The notes beneath the pieces were generated by a model. The model was given only the letters and a program-made list of their open reading frames with translations, did not search any database and had not been told where the DNA came from. Positions 23,267 to 31,362 of a stretch of DNA of 34,100 nt are shown here, one piece after another. Origin of the DNA: Acidobacteriota bacterium (GTDB taxonomy: Bacteria; Acidobacteriota; Thermoanaerobaculia; Multivoradales; J023); assembly GCA_003697015.1 (NCBI GenBank), contig RFGL01000139.1, forward strand, positions 1-34,100, read 5' to 3'. A program made the translations under genes and the position numbers. The first letter of the stretch is position 1. Every line of letters starts with the position of its first letter.

Positions 23267-25429
23267 ATGAGCCGTCGCCCCCTGCGTCTCGCAGCGCTCC
23301 TCGTTCTCGTCCTCGTCGCCGGCTGCCGCCGCGGCGGCGACCTCGACGCCACGTTCCCCGGCGCGCCGGTGATCCTGATCTCGATCGACACCCTGCGCTC
23401 CGACCGCCTGCCGGCCTACGGCTACGGCGGCGTCGCCACCCCGGCGATCGACGCCCTGGCGGCGGACGGCGTACTCTACGAACGCGCCTACACCCACGTC
23501 CCCCTCACCCTGCCCGCCCACGCCTCGCTCCTCACCGGCCTGCTGCCGACCGAGCACGGGGTGCGCGACAACCAGGGCTACGACCTCGAGCTCGGCGACG
23601 ACGTTCCCTACCTGCCGCGCCTGCTGCACGACGCCGGCTACGCCACCGGCGCCGCGGTCTCCGCCTTCGTGCTGCGCGCCGCCACCGGCCTGGGAGCGGG
23701 CTTCGACTTCTACGAGGACAGCCTCGAGCAGGGCGACGCCGAGAGCATCGGCGAGGTGCAGCGGCCGGGGCAGGTCACCCTCGACCGCACCCTGGACTGG
23801 CTCGAGTCGGTGCGCGACCGGCCGTTCTTCTTGCTCTTCCACCTCTACGAGCCCCACACCCCGTACCACCCGCCCGAGCCCTTCGCCTCGCGCTACGACG
23901 ACCCCTACGACGGCGAGATCGCCGCCGCCGACGCGGTGGTCGGCAGGCTCCTCGACCACCTGCGCCGGCTCGGCCTCTACCGCCGCTCGATCATCGTCCT
24001 GCTGTCCGACCACGGCGAGGGCCTGGGCGACCACGGCGAGCGCGAGCACGGCATCCTGCTCTACCGCGAGGCGCTGCAGGTGCCGCTGATCCTCAAGCTT
24101 CCGGAGGCCCGCCTGGCCGGCCGTCGCAGCGCCCATCCGGCGCAGCTGATCGACGTCGTACCCACCGTCCTCGATCTCCTCGGTCAGCCGCGGCCGGATC
24201 GGCTCGCGGGCAGCTCCCTGCGCGCTCTCCTCGCCGGCGAAGCCCCCGAGCGGGCGCTCTACGCCGAGACCTACTACCCCCGCCTGCACATGGGTTGGAG
24301 CGAGCTGACGTCGCTGATCGAAGGTCGTCTGCACTACATCGCCGGACCCGATCCCGAACTCTACGACCTGGTCGCCGACCCGGCCGAGCGGCGCAACGTC
24401 CTCGCCGAGGAGCGCCGCGCCCTGAGCCGCATGCGCGCCACCCTGGCGGGGCTCCAGCGCGAGCTGGCGGCGCCCTCGGCGGTCGATGCGGAGACCGCCG
24501 CCCGTCTCGCCGCCCTGGGCTACGCCGGCGGCGGCAGCCTCACCCCGGCCAGCGGCCCGCTGCCCGACCCCAAGGCCGAGGTCCACACCCTCGAGCGCCT
24601 GGGGAAGGCCCACCGGCACATGGGCCGCGGCGCCTACGCCGAGGCGCTCCAGATCCTGCGGCCGCTGGTGGAGCAGAACCCGCGCATGGCCGACGCCTGG
24701 ATGGCGGTCGGGGTGTGCTTCAAGCGGCTGGGCCGGCCGCGACCGGCGATCGAGGCCTACCGTCAGGTGGCGGCGATCCGCGGCATGCGGCCCAACCTCG
24801 CCCTGATCATCGCCGAGCTCTACCGCCAGAGCGGCGATCTCGAGCAGGCCCGATCCCACGCCGAGCTGGCGCTGGCGGAAAACCCGGTCGACGCCCACCT
24901 GCAGCTCTCCGAAGTGGCGCGCGAGGCGGGCGACCTCGGCGCCGCCGAGCGCCACGCCCGCCAGGCCCTCGCCGCGCGCGATGGGGCCGTCGCTCCCCTG
25001 GTGCAGCTGGCCAGGATCCAGATCCTGCGCGGCGACCTGGAAGCGGCGCGGCAGACCGTCGACCGGGCGCTGGCGGAGCTGCGCCGCGACGGCGCCGAGC
25101 CCCCTCCCGGCCTCGACTTCGTGCGCGGCGACCTCCTGGCCCGCGAAGGTCGTGCCGACGAAGCCGTCGCCGCCTTCCGCGCCGAGATCGAGCGCTTCCC
25201 CAAGAACCTCGACGCCCACGCCCGCCTGGCCTTCCTGCTGGCGGTCGAAGGGCGGCCGGACGAAGCCCTCCAGACCCTCCGCGCCATGGTCGAGCACAAC
25301 GACCAACCCCCGGCCTACGCCGCCGCCGTCAAGACCCTGCGCGGCCTGGGGGACGAACGCCAGGCCCAGGCCCTCCTCGACTACGCCCGCCAGCGCTTCC
25401 CCGACGCCGAGGTGCTGGCCGGTCTGTGA
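23267..25429 (+). CDS. Sulfatase-fold/TPR lipoprotein, paralogue 4
   Basis: The protein is 720 residues; its ATG is one base after the previous stop, with GGAG ten bases upstream. The lipobox ends at Cys20 (LVAGC), followed by Arg-Arg. The catalytic domain is very close to paralogues 2 and 3: VILISIDTLRSDRLP (Asp41), THVPLTLPAHASLLTG (Thr81), FHLYEPHTPYHPPEPF, LLSDHGEGLGDHGEREHG, and the joint VDAETAARLAALGY. After PLPDPKAE the TPR half departs from its siblings: it lacks the IAWNTLGVAE repeat and instead has other TPR units (ELYRQSGDLEQARSHAELAL; GDLLAREGRADEAVAAFRAE). The catalytic half is therefore conserved while the putative partner-binding half differs. It is the last gene of the operon; 262 bases follow before the next one, with no clear terminator. 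Confidence 0.86.
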   Translation: MSRRPLRLAALLVLVLVAGCRRGGDLDATFPGAPVILISIDTLRSDRLPAYGYGGVATPAIDALAADGVLYERAYTHVPLTLPAHASLLTGLLPTEHGVRDNQGYDLELGDDVPYLPRLLHDAGYATGAAVSAFVLRAATGLGAGFDFYEDSLEQGDAESIGEVQRPGQVTLDRTLDWLESVRDRPFFLLFHLYEPHTPYHPPEPFASRYDDPYDGEIAAADAVVGRLLDHLRRLGLYRRSIIVLLSDHGEGLGDHGEREHGILLYREALQVPLILKLPEARLAGRRSAHPAQLIDVVPTVLDLLGQPRPDRLAGSSLRALLAGEAPERALYAETYYPRLHMGWSELTSLIEGRLHYIAGPDPELYDLVADPAERRNVLAEERRALSRMRATLAGLQRELAAPSAVDAETAARLAALGYAGGGSLTPASGPLPDPKAEVHTLERLGKAHRHMGRGAYAEALQILRPLVEQNPRMADAWMAVGVCFKRLGRPRPAIEAYRQVAAIRGMRPNLALIIAELYRQSGDLEQARSHAELALAENPVDAHLQLSEVAREAGDLGAAERHARQALAARDGAVAPLVQLARIQILRGDLEAARQTVDRALAELRRDGAEPPPGLDFVRGDLLAREGRADEAVAAFRAEIERFPKNLDAHARLAFLLAVEGRPDEALQTLRAMVEHNDQPPAYAAAVKTLRGLGDERQAQALLDYARQRFPDAEVLAGL

Positions 25430-25453
25430 GGCCGGCGAGCCGGCGAGCAGCGA

Positions 25454-25482
25454 TTGCCCGGGGCTGCGGGGTGCGGTATGCT
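25454..25482 (+). promoter_or_regulatory. Candidate promoter of the Hsp70-type operon
   Basis: TTGCCC (25454-25459) and TATGCT (25477-25482) are 17 bases apart in the 262-base gap before the operon, leaving a leader of about 200 bases. An AT-rich island at 25584-25605 is an alternative site. Both hexamers are partial matches only. Confidence 0.4.
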
Positions 25483-25691
25483 TGAGCGCCAGCACAAGGG
25501 TGTGCAGCGATCGGCCGAAAGAAGGTGCCGGAAGAGACGCGTTGGGCGGCGTCGTGCATATTCGCCCATGGCCGCGTATGGCAAGTAATTTATCGAAGTA
25601 TTCGCGTTCCCCGGCCGCGGGCGGCAAAGGCGAGTGTACGGGCTGGGGGCGCCGAGCACGATGACCGAAGAATCATGAGAGCGTACCCCCG

Positions 25692-26780
25692 ATGAAATCG
25701 GCTGCGAGAGAATCCGCACCGAGCAAAGACTTCGAAGGCTTCAAGAGCCACGCCGAGCCGCAGATCCGCGACGGCTTCCTCGACTGGAAGGAAGAGCGCG
25801 GTCTGATGAAAAAGGCGCTCGAGTTCGGCCTCTCCGGCGACGAGGCACAGCTCTGCCTGATCGCGTTGTGCGAGAGTTCCGGGGCGACCATCGAGCGCCT
25901 GGCGGCGGAGGAGTTTCGCCGGCTGGTGCGCTGCGCCGTCGCCGATCGCTTTCTCGATCGGAACGAGCATCAGGCGCTCGAGGGATACGGCCTCAAGCTG
26001 TTCGAGCGGCGGCCGGAGCGCGGCGCGATGGTCGATGCCCTGATCCGCGAGGTCCTGGCCGCGCAGCACGCCCTGAGCGAAGCGGAGCTCCGCCGCGACG
26101 TCGAGCGCCGCCTCGCCACCCTCGGCCCGCCGGAGAAGCCCCTGCGGCCGGCCGACTGGCGGGCGGTGCGCGAGCACCACCTGCGACGGGCGCGGGAGCG
26201 CGGGGTCGACCTGGAGGAGAACGACGTCGGAGCGATCCTCGACCGCTGTCTCGCCGATTCCCACCGTACCCTGAAGCGGCCGTCGCCCCGCCGCCGCTGG
26301 CTGCTCGCGGCCGCCGTTCCGCTGGTGGCCGCTCTGGCGCTCGGCGCCTGGCTGTTCAAGCCGGCGGAGGTCGTCAGCTTCCCCGTCCCGCCCTGCGACG
26401 TGGCCTGTGAGCAGGAGCTCAAGGATCTCTTCAACCGCATGACCGCCAGCGCCGCCGGCCGTCGCTTCATCGCTCCGGCGGACGACAGCCTGCTCTTCTG
26501 GTCGGGGCGACTGGACGAGCGCTGCATCCCCTACACCGAGCTGACGCCTGAGGAGCGCCGGCTGGCGCGGGAGCGCGAGCCGGCGTGGCGATGGTGCGAG
26601 CACCCCGACCGCGAGCGCCTCTTCGAGCAGGGCGAGGCCTACTACGTCGAGCGACTGGAGAATCTGGCCAGCGGTGCCGATCCTTGCGATCCGGTGCGCC
26701 GTTGCCTGCAGCTGAAGGCGAGCAGCAACCGCTGCCTCGCCCTGGCGGAGGAGCTCGGCTGCCGGAAGGACGGTTCATGA
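25692..26780 (+). CDS. One-pass membrane protein with duplicated helical N-domain and Cys-rich exported domain
   Basis: The protein is 362 residues and I do not recognise a named family. Residues 1-195 are charged and helical. Two segments look duplicated, IRDGFLDWKEERGLMKKALE (25-44) and VADRFLDRNEHQALEGYG (83-100). This D-x-FLD-x-x-E pattern recalls TerB-like helical domains, a weak comparison. RPSPRRR (197-202) precedes a membrane helix at 203-222, so by the positive-inside rule the N-domain is cytoplasmic. The exported C-terminal domain has eight cysteines (235, 239, 278, 302, 332, 338, 348, 357), enough for four disulfides. The start at 25692 has only a weak ribosome site. The stop overlaps the next ATG (ATGA), making it the first gene of the Hsp70-type operon. 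Topology suggests a sensor or adaptor linking the periplasm to the chaperone (inference). Confidence 0.75.
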   Translation: MKSAARESAPSKDFEGFKSHAEPQIRDGFLDWKEERGLMKKALEFGLSGDEAQLCLIALCESSGATIERLAAEEFRRLVRCAVADRFLDRNEHQALEGYGLKLFERRPERGAMVDALIREVLAAQHALSEAELRRDVERRLATLGPPEKPLRPADWRAVREHHLRRARERGVDLEENDVGAILDRCLADSHRTLKRPSPRRRWLLAAAVPLVAALALGAWLFKPAEVVSFPVPPCDVACEQELKDLFNRMTASAAGRRFIAPADDSLLFWSGRLDERCIPYTELTPEERRLAREREPAWRWCEHPDRERLFEQGEAYYVERLENLASGADPCDPVRRCLQLKASSNRCLALAEELGCRKDGS

Positions 26781-28285
26781 GCGCGCGCGACGAGCGGCCG
26801 CTGGTGGTGCTCGGCGGTGGCGTCATCGCCTGGGGACGGCCCTCGGGCGCGGTCGCCTTCGGCGCACCGTGGATCGCCGGGCGCTTTCGCGACGAAATCG
26901 CCCTCGACGGCGAGGAACCGCGGCTCGATGCCGCTTCCCCCGGCGTCTGGGTGCGGCTCGGCGACGAGATCGAAGGCGAGGCGGCGCGCGCCCACGACGC
27001 GGTGCGCCGGACCTTCCTCCGGCCGGCGTCGAGGCGGCGCCGGCCGAAGGTCAAGATCGAGGCCCGGGCGACGGTGGCGACGCCGCCGATCCTGCCTTCC
27101 TTCGCCGCCCTCGCCGCCGCTCAGGTGCGGTGGATCGAGAAGCAGCTCGGCGCCGCCGGGGTGGTAGTGGCGCCGCGCGACTGGCTGCGCCTGCCGCGCG
27201 GCCGCGAGCTGCTCAGCGCCTTCGCCGAGAGGGGATGGCAGATGACCCCCCTCGACGAGGCGCTGCCCGCCGGCGGCCGGTGCTACGCCGGCGGCAGCGA
27301 TCTCTGGCTGCGCTTGCGGGCGGCGGAGCTTGACCTGGTGCTGCCCAACGGCCCCCTGGCCAACCGGGCCCTGGCCGTGGCCGACGGCATCCTCGAGCGC
27401 ATCGTGCGCCACGCCCTGCCCCCCGCCACCGCCGAGCGCTGGTGGCGGGAGGAGGAGCCGAAGAGCGGCTGGTTCGCCCGCCAGCAGCTCCTCCACGCCC
27501 TTCTCGCGGCGGCCCGCGACGGCGGCGGCAAGGTGGAGATCGATCCGAAGTCGTCCGTCCTCTTCCGCTTCTCGGGCCGCCCGGCGTTGACCGACTTCGT
27601 CGAGCTGGCGAAGCGGCGGCTGGTGATCGACCTGCCGCCGGTGGGCTCCCCGGAGAGCTGGTGGCGTCAGGCCGGCGAGCCCGGCGGGATGCTCGCGCAG
27701 GGCATCCCCTGGCAAGGCCGGTTCGCCTTGCTCAAAGGCGCGGCGGCCGACGAGCTGCGAGCGGTGGCGAGCGGCCTGGGAGCCGAGGTCGACGAGATCG
27801 ACCCGGCGGCGATGGCGGATGCCCGCGCCCGTGCCACCTCGATCCGGACCCTGCTCGAGGCGGAGAAAGACCTGCTGATTACGAATCGCCCGGCGGTTCC
27901 GGCCGCCGCCGGCGGGACGGAGGCCGAGGCGGAGGAGGACGGAGCGGAGGTCGAGGCGGACGAAGAGCCCTTCCACGCCGCTCCGCCGCCCCCGAAAGCG
28001 GAAGGACCGCCGCCGGTCGAGGAGCCGCCCCAGCCCGCCGTACCGCCCGATCTCGAGGGCTACGATCCCCACCTGCTGGTCGTCGACCTGCCCCATCGGC
28101 CGAGCCAGGTGCGGGTGCACTACGGCGACCGGCAGCTCACCGCCGGCAGCCTGCGCTACGTCAAGGACCAGGACGGGGCCAAGGTCTACCGCCTCGAGGG
28201 GGTGACGATCCCCCGCGGTGCCCTCCTGCGGGTGGAGATCGATGCCCTGAGCGAGCAGGCCGGCGAGGCCGAGGACGCCGGATGA
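26777..28285 (+). CDS. Unrecognised protein of the Hsp70-type operon
   Basis: The protein is 502 residues and has no signal peptide or membrane segment; I do not recognise its family. The start at 26777 overlaps the preceding stop (ATGA), and the open frame further upstream is Arg-rich shadow. The N-terminus is a short hydrophobic, Gly-rich strand (RPLVVLGGGVIAWG). Residues to about 368 are mixed alpha/beta with paired Trp motifs (AERWWREEEPKSGWF, PESWWRQAGEPGG). Residues 369-428 are an acidic then Pro-rich linker (TEAEAEEDGAEVEADEEP). Residues 429-502 form a small beta-rich domain (LLVVDLPHRPSQVRVHYG; KVYRLEGVTIPRGALLRVEI). Its place between the membrane protein and the Hsp70-like ATPase, with overlaps at both ends, argues for fixed stoichiometry and a shared complex. 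A client-binding or adaptor role is a guess. Confidence 0.75.
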   Translation: MSARDERPLVVLGGGVIAWGRPSGAVAFGAPWIAGRFRDEIALDGEEPRLDAASPGVWVRLGDEIEGEAARAHDAVRRTFLRPASRRRRPKVKIEARATVATPPILPSFAALAAAQVRWIEKQLGAAGVVVAPRDWLRLPRGRELLSAFAERGWQMTPLDEALPAGGRCYAGGSDLWLRLRAAELDLVLPNGPLANRALAVADGILERIVRHALPPATAERWWREEEPKSGWFARQQLLHALLAAARDGGGKVEIDPKSSVLFRFSGRPALTDFVELAKRRLVIDLPPVGSPESWWRQAGEPGGMLAQGIPWQGRFALLKGAAADELRAVASGLGAEVDEIDPAAMADARARATSIRTLLEAEKDLLITNRPAVPAAAGGTEAEAEEDGAEVEADEEPFHAAPPPPKAEGPPPVEEPPQPAVPPDLEGYDPHLLVVDLPHRPSQVRVHYGDRQLTAGSLRYVKDQDGAKVYRLEGVTIPRGALLRVEIDALSEQAGEAEDAG

Positions 28286-31200
28286 GCGCCCGGCCGGCTC
28301 CCCGCCAGGCGCCCGCGCCGCCGCAATGCCCGCAATGCGCCCTGGCGGTCTCGCCGCTCCATCATTACTGCGGCGCCTGCGGCGAGGCGTTGGTGAAGCT
28401 GGAGTGGCAGCTCGAGGGCGAGAAGGACTGGCCGAGCAGCCCGCAGCTCGCCCTGGGGCCGGACATGGCGGCGGTGCGCCTGCGCATGCGCAATCAGGGG
28501 GTGGTGGCGGCGGGGGTGGTGCTGCGGCCGGAGTCCGAGGCCGCCCTGCCCCCGTGGGTCGACGCGAAGCGCTTGCAGAAGCTCCAGCCCCAGGTGCTGG
28601 ATCCGGGTGCGGAGCTCACCCTCGAGATCCCTCTCCTGCGCCGCGAGCTGCAAGCCCTCTTCCGCCGCAAACGCAGCGCGGAGAGCGAGCCCGAATTGCA
28701 GGCCAGGCTCGACTTCCTCACCAACCTCATCGAGGCGCGCGCCGGCGTCTGGGGCTACCGCATCTGCTCCATTTCGCTGGTGGTGGCGCGCCAGCCGTGG
28801 CTCAGCCCGGCGCGGGTCTACTTCCCCTTCCTGCCGCGCGAGCTCCTGGCCGCCGGCGTCGAGCAGGGGGTGCGCATCCACAACGAGGCGGTGACGTCGA
28901 TCGACGTCCGCCGCCACCCGCCGCGGGAGGACGTAACCCCCACCCCGCCGGGCTTCGCCCGCCTCTCCGCCGCCGAGCTGCTGGGCTCGCCGCCGTCCGA
29001 GGAGGCGGAGAGCATCCCCAACGGCCGGAGCATGGCGGAGGTATTGCTGCTGCGCCTCCAGTCCGACGCCGCGGCCGAGGACGACAAGCCCGCCTGGTTC
29101 TCCTTCTTCGTCGACTACGAATTCGAGCTCGACGACCGCCGGCAGCGCCTCGCCTGCCAGCTGCGCGGCGTCGTCGGCCGCGCGCCGCGGCTGGAATTCC
29201 TCGGCACCGAGATCACCGTGCTCGAAACCGAAGTCGACCGGGGCGCTACCGCCACGCTGCGCAATCCCGGCCAGGTGCCGGTCCAGGTGACCGCCGTCGA
29301 GATACGCCGCCAGGAGGGAGAGGCGCTGCCTGAGGGGCGCGACTGGCTGGAGGTCGAAGGGATCGGCGAGCTCCTCGCTCCCGGGGAGGAGCGCCAGATC
29401 ACGCTGCGCATTCATCCCGAGAGACGACCCTTCGCCGAGCGCGGCGAGGAGTGGAGCCGCCGCATCCTGCGCCTGGAGCACGACGGCTTCGCCCCCGCCG
29501 GCGGCGAGGCCGCCGCCGAGCTGGCGATCAACGTCCAGCTGGGGGTCTACGAAACCCGGAGCGTCGGCATCGACTTCGGCACCACCAGCTCGGTGGTGGC
29601 GCTCTTCGGCGAAGACCGGACCCGCACCCTGATCCTCGACCACGAGCCGCAGGGGAGCGACAAGCTCAAATCCTTGATGTTCTACGACGACAATCGCCCG
29701 CAGGCTGAGGCGCCGGTGCCGTTCCGATTCGGCAGCGAGGCCCAGGACTCCGCCCTGGTCGCCCCGGCCAACGTGGTGCGCAGCATCAAGACCATGGTGG
29801 CCCGCGATCCGGATAGCGAGTACGTTTTCTTGCGCCGGCGGGGTGGTGGCCAGCGGTCCCTGGTGCGCTACAAGCCGCAGCAGCTCCTCAACTACTTCAT
29901 CGCCGAGCTCCGCCGCCGGGCGGAGGACGGGGTGGGCGAGCTCGATCTCGACGATCAGATGGCCCTCGAGCTCCAGGGACGCAACGTCAGCTTCGACGAG
30001 GCCTTCTTCAGCCATCCCGTTGCGGTGCCGGAGGGCATGAAGCGCGCCCTGATGCAGGCCGCCCAGCAGGCCCACATCAACGCCGCCGACGAGAGCGCGG
30101 AGGACTTCTTCCGCCATCGCTGCATCGACGAGGCGAGCGCCGCGGTGCTGGCCTACGTCTACCGGCGGGTGCGCGACGCCGTCGACCGCAGGGAGCCGTT
30201 GACCGACGAGGAGCCTCTGACCGACGAGGAGCGCATCCTGTGCTACGACATGGGGGGCGGCACCACCGACGTCGCCGCCGTCGCCCTGGGGGATTTCGCC
30301 GCCTACCTGAAGGGCGAGAAGAAGAAGGTCCAGGTCGAGCTCCTGGCTACCGCCGGCAGCAACTTCGGCGGCGACGATCTCGACGTGATCCTCGCCGAGC
30401 TGGCCCTCGAGGGCCTCGCACCCCAGGCCGAGAAGCAGGGCTCCCCCCTCGCCGTCGACGAGCTCCGCCGGGCCCTCAGGGCGCGTTCCTTCGCCATCTA
30501 CGAGCGCGACCTGCGCCTGCGTCGCCGCCGGCGGCAGGCCGGGGCGGCCGCGCCCACCCTTCATCACCAGGAGGGGGAGCTCGACGAGCAGCAGAATGCG
30601 GCCACGCTGATCTACAACGAAGCCAGCAGGATCCTGCACCACATCGAAGGGATCAAGCGCGAGCTGTCGTCCGCGGAGGAGGCCGAGTGGACGGCGGAGC
30701 GGGCCGTCGACTGGCCGCGGTTGGCGCCCCTCAGCACCGAAGCCAGGAGCGCCCTGTTGCGCGTGACCCTGCGGCGGGAGGACTTCGAGAAGCGCCTCGA
30801 GGAGCGTCTCGGTGAATGCCTTACCCTGCTCGACAACGTGGTGCGCCGGGCGGACTGGAAGTGGCCGCAGGTGACTCTGCTGCTCTTCACCGGCCAGAGC
30901 GTGCGGGTGCCGCGGGTGCGCGCGGCGGTCAAGGAGCACGTGGCGGAGCAGCGCGGCGGATCTCTCGCCGGCCTGGCGGTGATCGAGCCCGGCGACGGCT
31001 CGGGCTTCGACCCCAAGAGCTGCGTCGCCGAAGGGGCGGCGATCTGGGGCGCGATGCAGGACGAAGGCTGGCTGGAGATCCGCTATCCGAGCCTCGAGCG
31101 GCTGAGTTTCAGCCTCCAGCGCCGCCGCGGTCCGGCGCAATTCGAGACCGTCGCCGGCCTGCAGAAGGGGGAGAAGCTGCCGGCGGAAGGGGAGGTCGTC

Positions 31201-31362
31201 TTCAGCCGCAAGCAGAAGAAACTGGTCCTCTTCCGGGACCGGAAGGCCTACGTCGAATTCTCTTTTCCCGCCGCCGAGAGGCTGCGGATCCGCGCCTTGG
31301 GGCCGGCGGAATTCGTCGCCGAGGCCGGCGGCGAGGAGGTGAAGGGCATGGTGAAGCGATGA
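28282..31362 (+). CDS. Zinc-ribbon / beta-sandwich / Hsp70-like ATPase fusion
   Basis: The protein is 1026 residues, against about 640 for DnaK. Residues 16-33 are a zinc ribbon (CPQC, then CGAC: Cys16, 19, 30, 33). Residues about 45-420 are beta-rich, with at least one Ig/ASH-like sandwich (ATLRNPGQVPVQVTAVEIRR, then LLAPGEERQITLRIHPERRP). From 428 an Hsp70-type actin-fold ATPase follows: phosphate-1 loop VGIDFGTTSSVVALF, phosphate-2 loop CYDMGGGTTDVAAV (654-667), GGDDLD (DnaK GGEDFD), the adenosine-site strand LLLFTGQSVRVPRVRAAV (866 on), and FDPKSCVAEGAAIWGA. The last 100 or so residues look like a short substrate-binding beta domain without a helical lid. All nucleotide loops appear intact, so ATP-driven client binding is likely. 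The ATG overlaps the preceding stop and its stop overlaps the next ATG. Confidence 0.88.
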   Translation: MSARPAPRQAPAPPQCPQCALAVSPLHHYCGACGEALVKLEWQLEGEKDWPSSPQLALGPDMAAVRLRMRNQGVVAAGVVLRPESEAALPPWVDAKRLQKLQPQVLDPGAELTLEIPLLRRELQALFRRKRSAESEPELQARLDFLTNLIEARAGVWGYRICSISLVVARQPWLSPARVYFPFLPRELLAAGVEQGVRIHNEAVTSIDVRRHPPREDVTPTPPGFARLSAAELLGSPPSEEAESIPNGRSMAEVLLLRLQSDAAAEDDKPAWFSFFVDYEFELDDRRQRLACQLRGVVGRAPRLEFLGTEITVLETEVDRGATATLRNPGQVPVQVTAVEIRRQEGEALPEGRDWLEVEGIGELLAPGEERQITLRIHPERRPFAERGEEWSRRILRLEHDGFAPAGGEAAAELAINVQLGVYETRSVGIDFGTTSSVVALFGEDRTRTLILDHEPQGSDKLKSLMFYDDNRPQAEAPVPFRFGSEAQDSALVAPANVVRSIKTMVARDPDSEYVFLRRRGGGQRSLVRYKPQQLLNYFIAELRRRAEDGVGELDLDDQMALELQGRNVSFDEAFFSHPVAVPEGMKRALMQAAQQAHINAADESAEDFFRHRCIDEASAAVLAYVYRRVRDAVDRREPLTDEEPLTDEERILCYDMGGGTTDVAAVALGDFAAYLKGEKKKVQVELLATAGSNFGGDDLDVILAELALEGLAPQAEKQGSPLAVDELRRALRARSFAIYERDLRLRRRRRQAGAAAPTLHHQEGELDEQQNAATLIYNEASRILHHIEGIKRELSSAEEAEWTAERAVDWPRLAPLSTEARSALLRVTLRREDFEKRLEERLGECLTLLDNVVRRADWKWPQVTLLLFTGQSVRVPRVRAAVKEHVAEQRGGSLAGLAVIEPGDGSGFDPKSCVAEGAAIWGAMQDEGWLEIRYPSLERLSFSLQRRRGPAQFETVAGLQKGEKLPAEGEVVFSRKQKKLVLFRDRKAYVEFSFPAAERLRIRALGPAEFVAEAGGEEVKGMVKR

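Noticed and set aside
25430-25470. GCCGGCGAGCCGGC and GCAGC/GCTGC inverted repeats after the last sulfatase-fold gene
   Set aside because: The stems are short and no T run follows, so an intrinsic terminator cannot be supported.
30193-30230. Imperfect 18-base repeat coding EPLTDE twice in the Hsp70 fusion
   Set aside because: It is short, imperfect and lies in a surface loop before the phosphate-2 strand; probably a minor local duplication without wider meaning.
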